Shown here piece after piece: positions 1-10,409 of a DNA stretch of 64,000 bases (within the stretch, counting starts at the first letter, position 1; each line of letters opens with the position of its first letter). This stretch comes from Halovulum marinum (GTDB taxonomy: Bacteria > Pseudomonadota > Alphaproteobacteria > Rhodobacterales > Rhodobacteraceae): contig NZ_WIND01000019.1 in the NCBI RefSeq assembly GCF_009697225.1, positions 16,346-80,345 on the forward strand, read 5' to 3'. A program made the position numbers and the translations under genes. Below the pieces are notes generated by a model. It had not been told where the DNA came from. It made no database searches and worked only from the letters and a program-made list of their open reading frames with translations.

Positions 1-33
1 ACGTGGGAAAGGCCGATTTGATCCGCCGCGCGG

Positions 34-1341
<1,308 letters not shown>

Positions 1342-1386
1342 CGGCGGGCCTTTCGTAACGGACGCGCGCTCTGATAGGGCAGGGGC

Positions 1387-1806
1387 ATGAGCGTGACAAG
1401 CCTTGCCGACTTCCGGGGCCTGTGGTCCCTGTCCCGCCGCATCGAGGATGCGCGCGCGGGCGCGGTGCTGACGCTGACCGGCACCGCGCGCTTCGCCGAC
1501 GACGGGCACGGGCTGACCTGCGACGAGGCCGGCACGCTGGTCCGTCCCGGCCAGCCGCCGATGGCGGCGACGCGGCGCTACCTGTGGCGGCAGGAAGGCG
1601 GGCGCATCCGGGTGCTGTTCGCCGACGGCCGGCCGTTCCACGACTTCGCCCCGGGCGCGTCGGCGCGGGCCGCGCACGCCTGCGCGCCGGATGCCTATGC
1701 GGTCGCGTACGACTTTTCGCACTGGCCGGCGTGGCGCGCGGAGTGGACCGTGCGCGGCCCGCGCAAGGATTACGTCATGCGCAGCCACTACCGCCCGGCG
1801 GGCTGA
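1387..1806 (+). CDS. DUF6314 family protein
   Basis: This 139-residue soluble protein resembles the DUF6314 family, which is common in Rhodobacterales and has no assigned function. It opens with LADFRGLWSLSR and carries a conserved tryptophan- and aromatic-rich C-terminal part (YDFSHWPAW, then WTVRGPRKDY), as in small beta-barrel proteins. There is no signal peptide or membrane segment. The start follows a GGGGC stretch. It lies back to back with purB and 67 bp upstream of bioY in the same direction, so it may be co-transcribed with bioY. The family call comes from recognising the sequence pattern; no biochemical role is claimed. Confidence 0.75.
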   Translation: MSVTSLADFRGLWSLSRRIEDARAGAVLTLTGTARFADDGHGLTCDEAGTLVRPGQPPMAATRRYLWRQEGGRIRVLFADGRPFHDFAPGASARAAHACAPDAYAVAYDFSHWPAWRAEWTVRGPRKDYVMRSHYRPAG

Positions 1807-1873
1807 TTGCGGCTTGCACTGCGAAGTCCGCTCGTGCCAAATCCCCGCAAAGACAACCGGACGAGGGGAAGAC

Positions 1874-2479
1874 ATGGCAATCGCGACAACCGACAAGGTG
1901 CTGGCCGATCTGGGTCCGGCGCACGGCACGGGTCTGTGGGTCAAGCGCGCGGTGCTGGTTGCCGCCGGCATCGCGGCGATGGCGCTGGCGGCGAAGATCC
2001 GCGTGCCGATGTGGCCGGTGCCGGGCACGATGCAGACCTTCGTGGTGCTGTCGGTCGGCGCCGCCTACGGGCTGCGGCTGGGGCTGGCGACGATGCTGGG
2101 CTACCTGCTGATCGGCGCGTTCGGCTACGACGTGTTCACCGGCTCGTCGGCGACCTCGAACGGGCTGGCCTACATGGCCGGACCGACCGGCGGCTACCTG
2201 GTGGGCTTCGTCGCCGCCGCCGGCGTGATGGGCTGGCTGGCGCGCCGCGGCTGGGACCGCTCGTTCGCGCGCATGGCCGCGGCGATGCTGGTCGGCAACG
2301 TCATCGTCTATGCCTTCGGCGTGCCGTGGATGGCGCAGCTGTTCCTGGCCGAAAGGGGCTGGGAGTGGGTGATGACCTGGGGCATGACCAACTTCCTGGT
2401 GTTCGACGCGCTGAAACTGGCGCTGGCGGCGATGCTGTTCCCGGTGCTGTGGCGGCTGGTGGGCACCGCCCGCGGCTGA
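1874..2479 (+). CDS. bioY: Biotin transporter S-component BioY
   Basis: BioY is the substrate-capture component for biotin in the cytoplasmic membrane. It works alone or with the ECF energy-coupling module BioMN, which is not encoded here. The 201-residue product has about six hydrophobic segments and the typical BioY features: PMWPVPGTMQT early in the protein and a glycine-rich loop around GPTGGYLVGF. A strong ribosome binding site (GAGGGGAAG) precedes the ATG. No biotin-synthesis gene is nearby, which suggests uptake or salvage. A hairpin terminator follows 25 bp after the stop. Confidence 0.95.
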   Translation: MAIATTDKVLADLGPAHGTGLWVKRAVLVAAGIAAMALAAKIRVPMWPVPGTMQTFVVLSVGAAYGLRLGLATMLGYLLIGAFGYDVFTGSSATSNGLAYMAGPTGGYLVGFVAAAGVMGWLARRGWDRSFARMAAAMLVGNVIVYAFGVPWMAQLFLAERGWEWVMTWGMTNFLVFDALKLALAAMLFPVLWRLVGTARG

Positions 2480-2504
2480 GCCCGGCGCCGGTGTGCAGAC
2501 AAGG

Positions 2505-2525
2505 GGGCGTCCCGTCGGGGCGCCC
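2505..2525 (+). terminator. Intrinsic terminator of bioY
   Basis: A 9-bp GC-rich stem (GGGCGTCCC with GGGGCGCCC, one G-U pair) closes a 3-nt loop and is followed by AATTTCC. It sits between bioY and the convergent solute-binding gene. The T tract is short, but position and stem strength support a terminator for bioY. Confidence 0.6.
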
Positions 2526-2534
2526 AATTTCCGT

Positions 2535-4193
2535 TCAGCCGGCCAGCGCCCACAGGTCGTGGTGGTGCTCGTTCATCGGGTGCCGCTCGACCCCCAGCAC
2601 GCCCTGGCGGTGGTGCAGGAACAGCTCGCGCCAGTACGGCTGGATGATGGCGCCGTCGGCGATCAGCAGCCGCGCCATCTCGGCCATGTGCGGCTGCCGG
2701 GCCACCGGGTCGGGCTCGGCCTGCGCCCGCGCCAGCGCGGCGTCGAACGCCGGGTCGGCGAAGCCGGTCTCGTTCCAGGCGCTGCCCGAGGCGTAGCCCA
2801 GCGCCATGTTCTGCACCCCCAGCGGGCGCATGTTCCACTGCGTGCAGCTGAACGGGTGCCGCGCCCAGCCGGGCCAGAAGCTGTCGCCGTCGAGCAGTTG
2901 GCGCTGCGCCCGGATGCCGGCGTCGCGCAGCTGCGCGACCACCGCGTCGGCGCTGGCGCGGGTCCAGTCGTCGTCCACCGCCAGCAGCTCGTGCTCGAAA
3001 TCCTGCGCGCCGGCCGCCTGCATCAGCGCCAGCGCCGCCGAAGGATCGCCGGGCGGGGCGGCGACCCCGGCGTGGTCCGGGTGCATCGGCCCGACATGCT
3101 GGTTCTCGGCGGGCAGGCCCAGCCCGGCATAGCCCAGTTCCAGGATCGTCGGGTTGTCGACCGCCAGCGCCAGCGCACGCCGCACCCGCGCATCGCGGTA
3201 GGGCGCGGGGCCGGTGTCGCGGTTGGCGCGCGCGACCAGCGTCGCGCCGGACAGCACGCTGCTGCGCTCCAGCCCCATCGTGTCGAACAGCTCGACGTAG
3301 ATGCCGGTGGTCTCGTGCACCATGTCGATGGCGTCAGCCTCGAAGGCGGCGACGAAATCCGACGGGTCGGTGCCGAGGTCGAGGTAGTCGATCCGCGCCA
3401 GCGCCACCGCGCCGCCCCACCAGCCGGGCCGCCGCACCAGCGAGGCCGAGACCCCCGGCGTCACGCTTTCCAGCGCGTAGGGGCCGGTGCCGACGGTGCC
3501 GGGGCCGACCCCGGCCGCCGGGTCGAAGTCGCGGTGCACGATCAGCGCCGGATAGTCGGCCATCCCCGCCATCAGGGTGACGTCGGGGACCGACAGGTGC
3601 AGCCGCACGGTCAGCGCGTCGACCTGCTCGACCGCGTCCGGGCGCAGGCGCCCGGTGTCCGGATCGGCCAGCGCCGCCATCCGCGCCGCCATCGAGTTGC
3701 CGGGAACCGAGGCGTCGGCCCAGCGCGCCACGTTGAAGGCGACGTCGGCGGCGGTGAACGGGTCGCCGTTCGACCAGCGCACGCCGGGGCGCAGGTGCAG
3801 CGTGTAGCGGCGCGCGTCCTCCGACAGCTCCCACGCGCGCAGCAGCCACGGCTCCAGCGTGAAGTCATGGGTGTAGCGCACCAGGTTCTCGAGCGTGCCG
3901 CGCGCCACGTTGGCCTTCTCGGACCAGTCGAACAGCCGCGGATCGTCCAGCGGCAGCACCTTCATCTGGCAGCGCAGCGCGGCCGCGGGCGCGGCCTCGT
4001 TCGTGTCCTGGGCGCGGGCGCGGCGCGGCGCCGGCAGGCCCAGCAGCGCGTGCGCCGCCGCGGCGCCGGTGCCCAGCGCCGTGACCCCGGCCAGGAACTC
4101 GCGCCGGCCGATCAGACCGCTGCGCAGCGCCCGCAGATGTGCCCGCAGGGCGGAACGGGGCGGGACGGGGCGGGGCGGGGCGGGTCGGGCCAT
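2535..4193 (-). CDS. Tat-exported ABC solute-binding protein (SBP_bac_5)
   Basis: This is a family 5 (dipeptide/nickel/oligopeptide-type) solute-binding protein of 552 residues, the periplasmic receptor of an ABC importer. A twin-arginine signal (GRREFLAG, residues 29-36) and hydrophobic stretch end near RARAQ at about residue 62, so the protein is probably exported folded. Family landmarks include [12 protein letters not shown] and the [11 protein letters not shown] region. The ATG at 4193 follows AAAGGA; a longer open frame upstream is not supported. The N-terminal tail is proline/arginine-rich because of a G-rich repeat in the DNA. It diverges from a second solute-binding gene. The substrate is unknown. 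Confidence 0.88.
   Translation of the reverse strand: MARPAPPRPVPPRSALRAHLRALRSGLIGRREFLAGVTALGTGAAAAHALLGLPAPRRARAQDTNEAAPAAALRCQMKVLPLDDPRLFDWSEKANVARGTLENLVRYTHDFTLEPWLLRAWELSEDARRYTLHLRPGVRWSNGDPFTAADVAFNVARWADASVPGNSMAARMAALADPDTGRLRPDAVEQVDALTVRLHLSVPDVTLMAGMADYPALIVHRDFDPAAGVGPGTVGTGPYALESVTPGVSASLVRRPGWWGGAVALARIDYLDLGTDPSDFVAAFEADAIDMVHETTGIYVELFDTMGLERSSVLSGATLVARANRDTGPAPYRDARVRRALALAVDNPTILELGYAGLGLPAENQHVGPMHPDHAGVAAPPGDPSAALALMQAAGAQDFEHELLAVDDDWTRASADAVVAQLRDAGIRAQRQLLDGDSFWPGWARHPFSCTQWNMRPLGVQNMALGYASGSAWNETGFADPAFDAALARAQAEPDPVARQPHMAEMARLLIADGAIIQPYWRELFLHHRQGVLGVERHPMNEHHHDLWALAG
4148..4190 (+). repeat. G-rich microsatellite-like tract with quadruplex potential
   Basis: The plus strand carries seven or more runs of three to four guanines separated by one to three bases (units like CGGGACGGGG and CGGGGCGGGG). 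The tract lies just inside the start of the minus-strand solute-binding gene, where it encodes a proline/arginine-rich leader. Repeat-number changes could alter the protein or its frame. Confidence 0.7.
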
Positions 4194-4393
4194 GGCGCGG
4201 GTCCTTTCGGCTGGGCGCGTGCGCGAAAGCCGGGCGCCGGGGCGGGTGCGGCACCCTGCCTTCCCCTTGTCCCACACCGGGCCGGTCCGCGCAACGCGAC
4301 CGGCGGGCGGCAGCGCCGGCAAACTGTGTCTTTCATTTCCCGCACGCTGGGCTACCCTAGTGCCGGAACGGAAAAAGACATCAGGGAGAGATC

Positions 4394-6004
4394 ATGTCCG
4401 ACAAGCAGATCGACAGGATCGTCGCCGAGATCATGGCCCAGGCGCGGGCGCGCAAGATCGGCCGGCGCGGCTTCATGGAGGGCATGCTGGCGACCGGCGC
4501 CACGGTAACCGGCGCGAGTGCGCTGTGGGGCAGCAAGGTCGCCGCCCAGACGCCGAAGCGCGGCGGCACCTTCCGCGCGGGGCTGCACGACGGCAACACC
4601 GCCGACAGCCTGGATCCGGGGACCACGGAATCGGTCTACATGATCCAGCTGAACCACGCCACGCGGTCCTACCTGACCGAGATCACCAACACCAACGAGC
4701 TGGGCCCCGACCTGGCCGACAGCTGGGAGGCGACGCAAGACGACGCCTCGGAATGGCGCTTCGTGCTGAACCCGGACGCCACCTTCCACAACGGCAACAA
4801 GGTCACCCCCGAAGACGTCGTGGCGTCGATCAATTTCCACCGCGGCGAGGCGACCGCCTCGGCCGCCAAGGCGCTGCTGACCGATGTCAGCGACGTGAAG
4901 GCCGACGGCGACAACGCCGTGGTCGTCACCATGGCGTCCGGCAACGCCGACCTTCCGTACCTGATGTCGGACTACCACCTGGTGATCCTGCCGGCGAAGC
5001 CCGACGGCGGCATCGACTGGGAAAGCGGCGTCGGGTCGGGGCCGTACAAGATCGTCAACCACGAGCCCGGCGTGCGCAGCGAACTGGAGCGCCACGACGG
5101 CTGGCACCGCGAGGGCGCCTGGTTCGACGGCGTCTCGATGCTGGCGCTGAACGATCCGAACGCGCGCCAGACCGCGCTGATCACCGGCGAGATCGACGCC
5201 GTGTCCCTGGTCGACCTGAAGACCGTCGGCCTGCTGCAGCGCGCGCCGGGGGTGCTGATCGACGATGTCGCCTCGGGCGCGCACATCACGCTGCCGATGT
5301 TCGTCGACGTCGCCCCGTTCGACGATCTGAACGTGCGTCTGGCGCTGAAGCACGCGATCAACCGGCAGGAGATCATCGACAAGATCCTGTTCGGCCACGG
5401 CACCATCGGCAACGACCATCCGATCGCGCCGTCGCTGCCGTTCCACGCCGATCTGGAGCAGCGCACCTACGATCCGGACAAGGCGAATTTCTACCTGAAG
5501 GAAGCCGGGATGGATTCGCTGAACGTGCAGCTGTCCTCGGCCGATTCGGTGTTCTCGGGCGCGGTCGAGATGTGCGTGCTGTTCTCGGAGCAGGCGCGCC
5601 CCACCGGCATCAACATCGAGGTCGTGCGCGAGCCCAACGACGGCTACTGGTCGAACGTGTGGCTGGTGAAGCCGTTCGTCTTCGTCGCCTGGGGCGCGCG
5701 GCCGACGCCGGACGTGATGTTCTCGCTGGCGTACAAGGCCGATGCCGCCTGGAACGAGAGCCACTGGCAGAACGAGCGCTTCAACGAGCTGCTGCTGCTG
5801 GCCAAGGCCGAGCTGGACGAGGCGAAGCGCGCCGAGATGTACGCCGAGATGCAGTTGCTGTGCCGCGACGACGGCGGCACCATCGTGCCGGTGTTCAACA
5901 ACCGGGTGATGGCGCGGCGCGACAACGTCATGCACGAGGACAGCATCGCCTCGAACTGGGAACTGGACGGCGCCCGGGCCTATCAACGCTGGTGGTTCGC
6001 CTGA
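4394..6004 (+). CDS. Tat-exported ABC solute-binding protein (SBP_bac_5)
   Basis: This second family 5 solute-binding protein has 536 residues. It has its own twin-arginine signal (IGRRGFMEG, residues 22-30) with cleavage expected near VAAQ at about residue 52. Mature-domain landmarks are WRFVLNPDATFHNG, the VGSGPYKIVNHEPG stretch and a long C-terminal lobe with many tryptophans. The ATG is preceded by AGGGAGAG. It is transcribed away from the first solute-binding gene across a 200-bp divergent promoter region. No permease gene follows directly; the nearest permease set is at 7.7-11.4 kb on the other strand and may be its partner. The substrate is not predictable. Confidence 0.9.
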   Translation: MSDKQIDRIVAEIMAQARARKIGRRGFMEGMLATGATVTGASALWGSKVAAQTPKRGGTFRAGLHDGNTADSLDPGTTESVYMIQLNHATRSYLTEITNTNELGPDLADSWEATQDDASEWRFVLNPDATFHNGNKVTPEDVVASINFHRGEATASAAKALLTDVSDVKADGDNAVVVTMASGNADLPYLMSDYHLVILPAKPDGGIDWESGVGSGPYKIVNHEPGVRSELERHDGWHREGAWFDGVSMLALNDPNARQTALITGEIDAVSLVDLKTVGLLQRAPGVLIDDVASGAHITLPMFVDVAPFDDLNVRLALKHAINRQEIIDKILFGHGTIGNDHPIAPSLPFHADLEQRTYDPDKANFYLKEAGMDSLNVQLSSADSVFSGAVEMCVLFSEQARPTGINIEVVREPNDGYWSNVWLVKPFVFVAWGARPTPDVMFSLAYKADAAWNESHWQNERFNELLLLAKAELDEAKRAEMYAEMQLLCRDDGGTIVPVFNNRVMARRDNVMHEDSIASNWELDGARAYQRWWFA

Positions 6005-6015
6005 TCCGGCGACCG

Positions 6016-6037
6016 GCCCGGGCGCTGCCGCCCGGGT
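6016..6037 (+). terminator. Terminator-like hairpin after solute-binding gene
   Basis: An 8-bp perfect stem (CCCGGGCG with CGCCCGGG), extendable by a G-U pair, encloses a CTGC loop 12 bp after the stop. There is no T tract, so it may attenuate or protect the mRNA end rather than terminate. Confidence 0.4.
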
Positions 6038-6120
6038 CCGCCGGCACCGAAGCCTGAACCTGCGCGCCGGCGCCCGTCCGGTGCGCTGGCGCGCGCACGT
6101 TCCGAACAAGGGAGATACTG

Positions 6121-6546
6121 ATGAAACGCAAGGGATCGGCGGTCTGGACCGGGGACCTCAAGTCCGGCAAGGGCACCGTCTCCAGCGCCAGCGGGGTGCT
6201 GAACGAGAACCGCTACGGCTTCCAGAGCCGCTTCGAGGAGGGGTCGGGCACCAATCCCGAGGAGCTGATCGGCGCCGCCCACGCCGGCTGCTTCTCGATG
6301 GCGCTGTCGGGCGAGCTGGACAAGGCCGGCTTCACCGCCGAGCGCATCGCCACCACCGCGACGGTCAGCCTGGAGAAGGGCGACGCCGGGTTCTCGATCA
6401 GCGCCGTGCATCTGGACGTGTCGGCGAAGGTTCCCGGCGCCGACGACGCCGCCTTCCAGAAAGCCGCCGAGGGCGCCAAGGCCGGCTGCCCGGTCTCGCG
6501 GCTGCTGAACGCCGACATCACCCTGTCGGCGACGCTGGAGGGCTGA
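6121..6546 (+). CDS. OsmC family peroxiredoxin
   Basis: OsmC proteins are cytosolic thiol peroxidases that reduce organic hydroperoxides. The 141-residue product matches the OsmC (rather than Ohr) subgroup in length and motif layout. The two expected catalytic cysteines are at residue 57 in HAGCFSMAL and residue 123 in KAGCPVSRLL, and the N-terminus has the typical MKRKGSAVWTGDLKSGKG pattern. AAGGGAG precedes the ATG. It follows the solute-binding gene by 116 bp and ends just before a very strong hairpin, so it is probably its own transcription unit or the end of a short operon. Confidence 0.93.
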   Translation: MKRKGSAVWTGDLKSGKGTVSSASGVLNENRYGFQSRFEEGSGTNPEELIGAAHAGCFSMALSGELDKAGFTAERIATTATVSLEKGDAGFSISAVHLDVSAKVPGADDAAFQKAAEGAKAGCPVSRLLNADITLSATLEG

Positions 6547-6553
6547 GCCGGCC

Positions 6554-6584
6554 GCGGGGCCGGGGGCTGCGCCCCCGGCCCCGC
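6554..6584 (+). terminator. Strong hairpin terminator after osmC-like gene
   Basis: A perfect 14-bp GC stem (left arm 6554-6567, right arm 6571-6584) with a 3-nt loop starts 7 bp after the stop codon. It is followed by GCGTCTTCC, a weak T-containing tail. Confidence 0.7.
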
Positions 6585-6753
6585 GCGTCTTCCGCCGGAC
6601 GGCTCACGCAGCGTTGATGCATCTTCCGGTTTTTCCTGCTAGTTTGTGCGCATGGGCTGCCTTGGCCGCCCAGATCGGCGCCTGCGCCCTGAACCCGCAG
6701 GCCGAACCGCATCGTGGCCTCGGCCGCCGGAAACGGAAACCGGAGGGCATGGC

Positions 6754-7656
6754 ATGGTCAAAACGATCGGAAATCCGCTGTCCTGGAGCGTCGGCGCACT
6801 GGAGGGGGCCGGTCGCGGCGCCTCTCACCTCGCCGAACGCCTGGGCGGCGTCGAGGAGTCGGGCGTACCGGTGGTGCGAAAGATCGGCACCGAGGACCTG
6901 AAGGAGGCGCTGCGCCGCGGCGTCGAGGATTTCGCCGCCTTCCGCTCCGACGTGGTGGCGATCTGCCTGCTCTACCCGGTGATCGGCGGCGTGCTGGTCT
7001 GGTTCGCGCTGGACCGGAACCTGCTGCCGCTGCTGTTCCCGATGCTGTCGGGCTTCGCGCTGGTCGGACCGCTGGCCGGGGTCGGGCTCTACGAGATGAG
7101 CCGCCGGCGCGAGCGCGGGCTGCACCCGAACTGGGGCGATGCGCTGGCCGTGTTCCGCTCTTCGGCGCTGGCGCCGATCGTCATGCTCGGGATCTACCTG
7201 CTGGCGATCTTCGTCGCCTGGCTGTTCGCGGCCTGGTTCATCTACGCGATGACGCTGGGGCCGGAGCCGCCCGCCTCGACCGGCGCCTTCCTGGCCGACG
7301 TGTTCACCACCGGCGCCGGCTGGGCGATGATCGTTCTGGGCTTCGGCGTCGGCTTCGTGTTCGCCGTGGTCGCGCTGGCGATCTCGGTGGTGTCGTTCCC
7401 GATGCTGCTGGACCGCGACGTCGGCCTGCCGCTGGCGGTCGTCACGTCGGTGACGCTGGTCGCGCGCAACCCGTGGACGATGGCGCAATGGGGGCTGGTG
7501 GTCGCGCTGTCGCTGGCCCTGGGCGCGATCCCGGCGCTGCTGGGGCTGGCGCTGGTGGTGCCGATCCTCGGCCACGCCACCTGGCACCTCTACCGCCGGG
7601 CGATCGACTTCGAGGCTCCGAACCCGAAGCCGAACCCGGACCCGGCGCCCGAGTGA
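6754..7656 (+). CDS. DUF2189 domain-containing membrane protein
   Basis: This 300-residue integral membrane protein appears to belong to DUF2189, a family of unknown function. After a hydrophilic N-terminal 75 residues come about six transmembrane segments, with the conserved loop GLYEMSRRRERG (about residues 145-156) and the SFPMLLDRDVGL segment. The tail contains four short PNP/PDP repeats. The ATG at 6754 lies after GGAGGG. It is convergent with the ABC ATPase gene, with 19 bp between the two stop codons, and a symmetrical hairpin lies in between. No functional partner can be inferred. Confidence 0.82.
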   Translation: MVKTIGNPLSWSVGALEGAGRGASHLAERLGGVEESGVPVVRKIGTEDLKEALRRGVEDFAAFRSDVVAICLLYPVIGGVLVWFALDRNLLPLLFPMLSGFALVGPLAGVGLYEMSRRRERGLHPNWGDALAVFRSSALAPIVMLGIYLLAIFVAWLFAAWFIYAMTLGPEPPASTGAFLADVFTTGAGWAMIVLGFGVGFVFAVVALAISVVSFPMLLDRDVGLPLAVVTSVTLVARNPWTMAQWGLVVALSLALGAIPALLGLALVVPILGHATWHLYRRAIDFEAPNPKPNPDPAPE

Positions 7657-7663
7657 ACCTGGC

Positions 7664-7688
7664 CGCGGGCGCCGCTCAGGCGCCCGCG
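7664..7688. terminator. Hairpin between convergent genes
   Basis: A perfect 10-bp stem (CGCGGGCGCC with GGCGCCCGCG) and 5-nt loop span the space between the DUF2189 stop and the last codons of the ABC ATPase gene. It lacks a T tract on either strand, so a bidirectional terminator role is only suggested by position. Confidence 0.4.
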
Positions 7689-9334
7689 CTGCCTGCGGCC
7701 TCGCCGATGTTGTCGCGGCCGCGTTCCTCCAGCAGGTTGCTCAGCCAGTCCGGATCCATCTCGGGGACCGAGCTGAGCAGCAGGTCGGTATAGGGATGGT
7801 GCGGCGGCCGGAACATCTGGTCCTTGGGGCCGGATTCGACCACCTCGCCCTCCTTCATCACCACCACCTCGTCGGCGATCGCGCGCACCGTCGCCAGATC
7901 GTGGGTGATGAACATGAAGGCCAGGTCCAGCTCCTTCTGCAGCGTGTCCAGCAGCCGCAGGATGCCCTCGGCGACCAGCTGGTCCAGCGCGCTGGTGACC
8001 TCGTCGCAGATGATCAGCTCGGGCCCGGCGGCCAGCGCCCGGGCGATGCCCACGCGCTGCTTCTGCCCGCCCGACAGCTCCGACGGCAGGCGGTGATAGA
8101 ACTTCGACGGCGACATCTCGATCTGGTCGAGCAGCCCGTCCACCTGCTTCTTCAGCGCCGCGCCGCGCAGCCCCTGGTAGAAGCGCAGCGGCCGGCCGAT
8201 GATCTGGCCGATGGTCTTCTTCGGGTTCAGCGCGGTGTCCGCCATCTGGTAGATCATCTGCACCTGGCGCAGCTGCTCCTTGCTGCGGTCCTGGTAGCGC
8301 GGGGGCAGGGGGGTGCCGTCCCACAGGATCTCGCCCTCCAGCGGCGGCAGCAGGCCGGTGATGCAGCGCGCCGTGGTCGACTTGCCCGAGCCCGATTCGC
8401 CGACCACCGCCACGGTACGGCCGCGGTGGATGTCGAAGCTGACGCCATCCAGCACCCTGGTGTCGCCATAGGCGGCCGAGACGTTCCGGACCGACAGCAG
8501 CGGCGTGGTGCCCTCGGGCGGGCGCGGCTTCTGCTCGCGCTTGAAGCTGCGCACCGCCCACAGCGACTTGGTGTAGTCCTGCTTCGGGTCGGACAGCATC
8601 TCGCGGGTCGGGGCCTCCTCGACCTCGTCGCCGCGCAGCAGCACCTTGATGCGGTCGGCCATCTGCGCCACCACCGCCAGATCGTGGGTGATGTACAGCG
8701 CGGCGGTGTTGAACTGGTCGACGATGTCGCGGATCGCGGCCAGCACCTCGATCTGCGTGGTCACGTCCAGCGCCGTGGTCGGCTCGTCGAAGATGATCAG
8801 GTCGGGCCGGCAGCTCATCGCCATCGCCGTCATCGCCCGCTGCAGCTGCCCGCCCGAGACCTGGTGCGGATAGCGGAAGCCGATCTCGTCGGGGTTGGGC
8901 AGGCGCAGGCGGCGGTACAGCTCGATCGCGTCGGCCTCGCTTTCCCTGCGGCTCATCAGGCCGTGCAGCACCGGCGCCTCGGCGTGCTGGTCGATCAGCT
9001 TGTGCGCCGGGTTGAACGAGGCCGCCGCCGACTGCGCCACATAGGCGATGCGGCTGCCGCGCAGGGCACGCTTCTCGGCCTCGCTGGCCGAGGTCAGGTC
9101 CATGCCGTCGAACTCCACCTCGCCGCCGGCGAAGCGGCAGCCGTCGCGGGTGAAGCCCATGGCCGCCAGGCCGATGGTCGACTTTCCGGCGCCGCTCTCG
9201 CCGATCAGGCCCATGACCTCGCCGCGGTGCAGCTGCAGGTCGATGCCGTGGACGATCTCGAACCACCTGTCGTCGGCGAAGCCCTCGATCCGCAGATCGC
9301 GGATGTCCAGCAGCAGATCCTTGTCCTTCGCCAT
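7676..9334 (-). CDS. Dipeptide-type ABC transporter, fused double ATPase
   Basis: This 552-residue protein carries two complete ABC ATPase domains in one chain, equivalent to DppD plus DppF fused, and would energise import of peptides or similar solutes. Domain 1 has Walker A GESGAGKS (45-52), signature SGGQ (160-163) and Walker B IIFDE (180-184). Domain 2 has GESGSGKS (312-319), SGGQ (421-424) and IICDE (441-445). The C-terminal oligopeptide/dipeptide transporter extension PPHHPYTDLLLSSVP is present. The start lies 3 bp after the upstream permease stop, so the three genes form one operon in the order permease, permease, ATPase. Confidence 0.95.
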   Translation of the reverse strand: MAKDKDLLLDIRDLRIEGFADDRWFEIVHGIDLQLHRGEVMGLIGESGAGKSTIGLAAMGFTRDGCRFAGGEVEFDGMDLTSASEAEKRALRGSRIAYVAQSAAASFNPAHKLIDQHAEAPVLHGLMSRRESEADAIELYRRLRLPNPDEIGFRYPHQVSGGQLQRAMTAMAMSCRPDLIIFDEPTTALDVTTQIEVLAAIRDIVDQFNTAALYITHDLAVVAQMADRIKVLLRGDEVEEAPTREMLSDPKQDYTKSLWAVRSFKREQKPRPPEGTTPLLSVRNVSAAYGDTRVLDGVSFDIHRGRTVAVVGESGSGKSTTARCITGLLPPLEGEILWDGTPLPPRYQDRSKEQLRQVQMIYQMADTALNPKKTIGQIIGRPLRFYQGLRGAALKKQVDGLLDQIEMSPSKFYHRLPSELSGGQKQRVGIARALAAGPELIICDEVTSALDQLVAEGILRLLDTLQKELDLAFMFITHDLATVRAIADEVVVMKEGEVVESGPKDQMFRPPHHPYTDLLLSSVPEMDPDWLSNLLEERGRDNIGEAAGSAGA

Positions 9335-9337
9335 GGT

Positions 9338-10399
9338 CTACTCCTTCAGCCCCGAGGAGATGTGCAGCATCCAGTCGACCACGAAGTTGACCGCCACCGT
9401 CAGCAGCGCGATCGCCGCCGCCGGGATCAGCGGGGTGATCGCGCCGAAGCTGATCAGCGTCGCGTTCTCGCGCACCATCGAGCCCCAGTCGGCGGTCGGC
9501 GGCTGGATCCCGAGGCCGAGGAACGACAGCGCCGAGATCGCCAGGAACACGAAGCAGAACCGCAGCCCGAACTCCGCCGCCAGCGGCGCGGTGACGTTCG
9601 GCAACACCTCCTTCATGATCACGTACCAGGTGCGCTCGCCGCGCAGCCGCGCCGCCTCGATGTAGTCCATCACCACGATGCCGCCGGCGACCGCGCGCGC
9701 CAGCCGGAAGATCAGCGGCGCATAGAGCAGGGCGATCACCAGCGTCAGGTTGCGCACGCTCGGCCCGGTGATGGTCAGCAGCAGCAGCGCGAAGATCAGC
9801 TGCGGGATCGCCAGCAGCGTGTCGACGATGCGGCCCAGGATCTGGTCGACCCAGCCGCCCATGCTGGCCGCGATCAGCCCGGTCAGCGTGCCGATGACGA
9901 AGGCGATGGCGGTGGTCACCAGCGCGATGCCGACGGTGTTGCGCGCGCCGAAGATCAGCCGGCTGAACAGGTCGCGCCCCAGCTGGTCGCCGCCCAGCAG
10001 CATGGTCTCGTCGGCGGGCTGGAACGACGCGCCGACCACCTCGGCCTCGCCGTAGGGGGCGATCGCCGGGGCGAACACCGCGGTCAGGATGTAGACCGCG
10101 ATCACCAGCATGCCGAAGACCGCGGTCAGCGGCGCGGTCTTGATCAGCCGGGCGCCGCCCTCGGGCAGCAGCAGCGCCAGGCTCTCGCGGACCATATAGG
10201 AAATGCCGGCCGCCGCGGCCAGGATGCCGGCGCCGATGCTGATCGACTTCAGCACGCCCGGCCCCATCATCATCGCCGCCAGCCCCGAGACGCACAGCAG
10301 CACGAACATCAGCAGCAGCGGGCCGCGGCGCTGCAGCATGCCGGCGATGACGCCGCCCAGGATCAGGACCGCGAAGAAGGCGAGGGTGAACCAGCTCAT
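9338..10399 (-). CDS. ABC transporter permease (DppC-type)
   Basis: This is a binding-protein-dependent permease subunit of the dipeptide/oligopeptide family. It has the EAA loop that contacts the ATPase (EAARLRGERTWYVIMKEVLP, about residues 248-267) and the DppC-type phrase GGDQLGRDLFSRL. At 353 residues it is about 50 residues longer than usual. The excess is an N-terminal region with two to three extra hydrophobic segments (residues 1-70) before the standard OppC N-terminal segment. It follows the other permease by 10 bp and precedes the ATPase by 3 bp. Confidence 0.93.
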   Translation of the reverse strand: MSWFTLAFFAVLILGGVIAGMLQRRGPLLLMFVLLCVSGLAAMMMGPGVLKSISIGAGILAAAAGISYMVRESLALLLPEGGARLIKTAPLTAVFGMLVIAVYILTAVFAPAIAPYGEAEVVGASFQPADETMLLGGDQLGRDLFSRLIFGARNTVGIALVTTAIAFVIGTLTGLIAASMGGWVDQILGRIVDTLLAIPQLIFALLLLTITGPSVRNLTLVIALLYAPLIFRLARAVAGGIVVMDYIEAARLRGERTWYVIMKEVLPNVTAPLAAEFGLRFCFVFLAISALSFLGLGIQPPTADWGSMVRENATLISFGAITPLIPAAAIALLTVAVNFVVDWMLHISSGLKE

Positions 10400-10409
10400 G
10401 TCGTCGCCC

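Noticed and set aside
2493..4508. Long plus-strand open frame opposite the first solute-binding gene
   Set aside because: The translation is R/H/Q/V-rich with no family pattern; the minus-strand frame has a Tat signal and clear SBP_bac_5 motifs.
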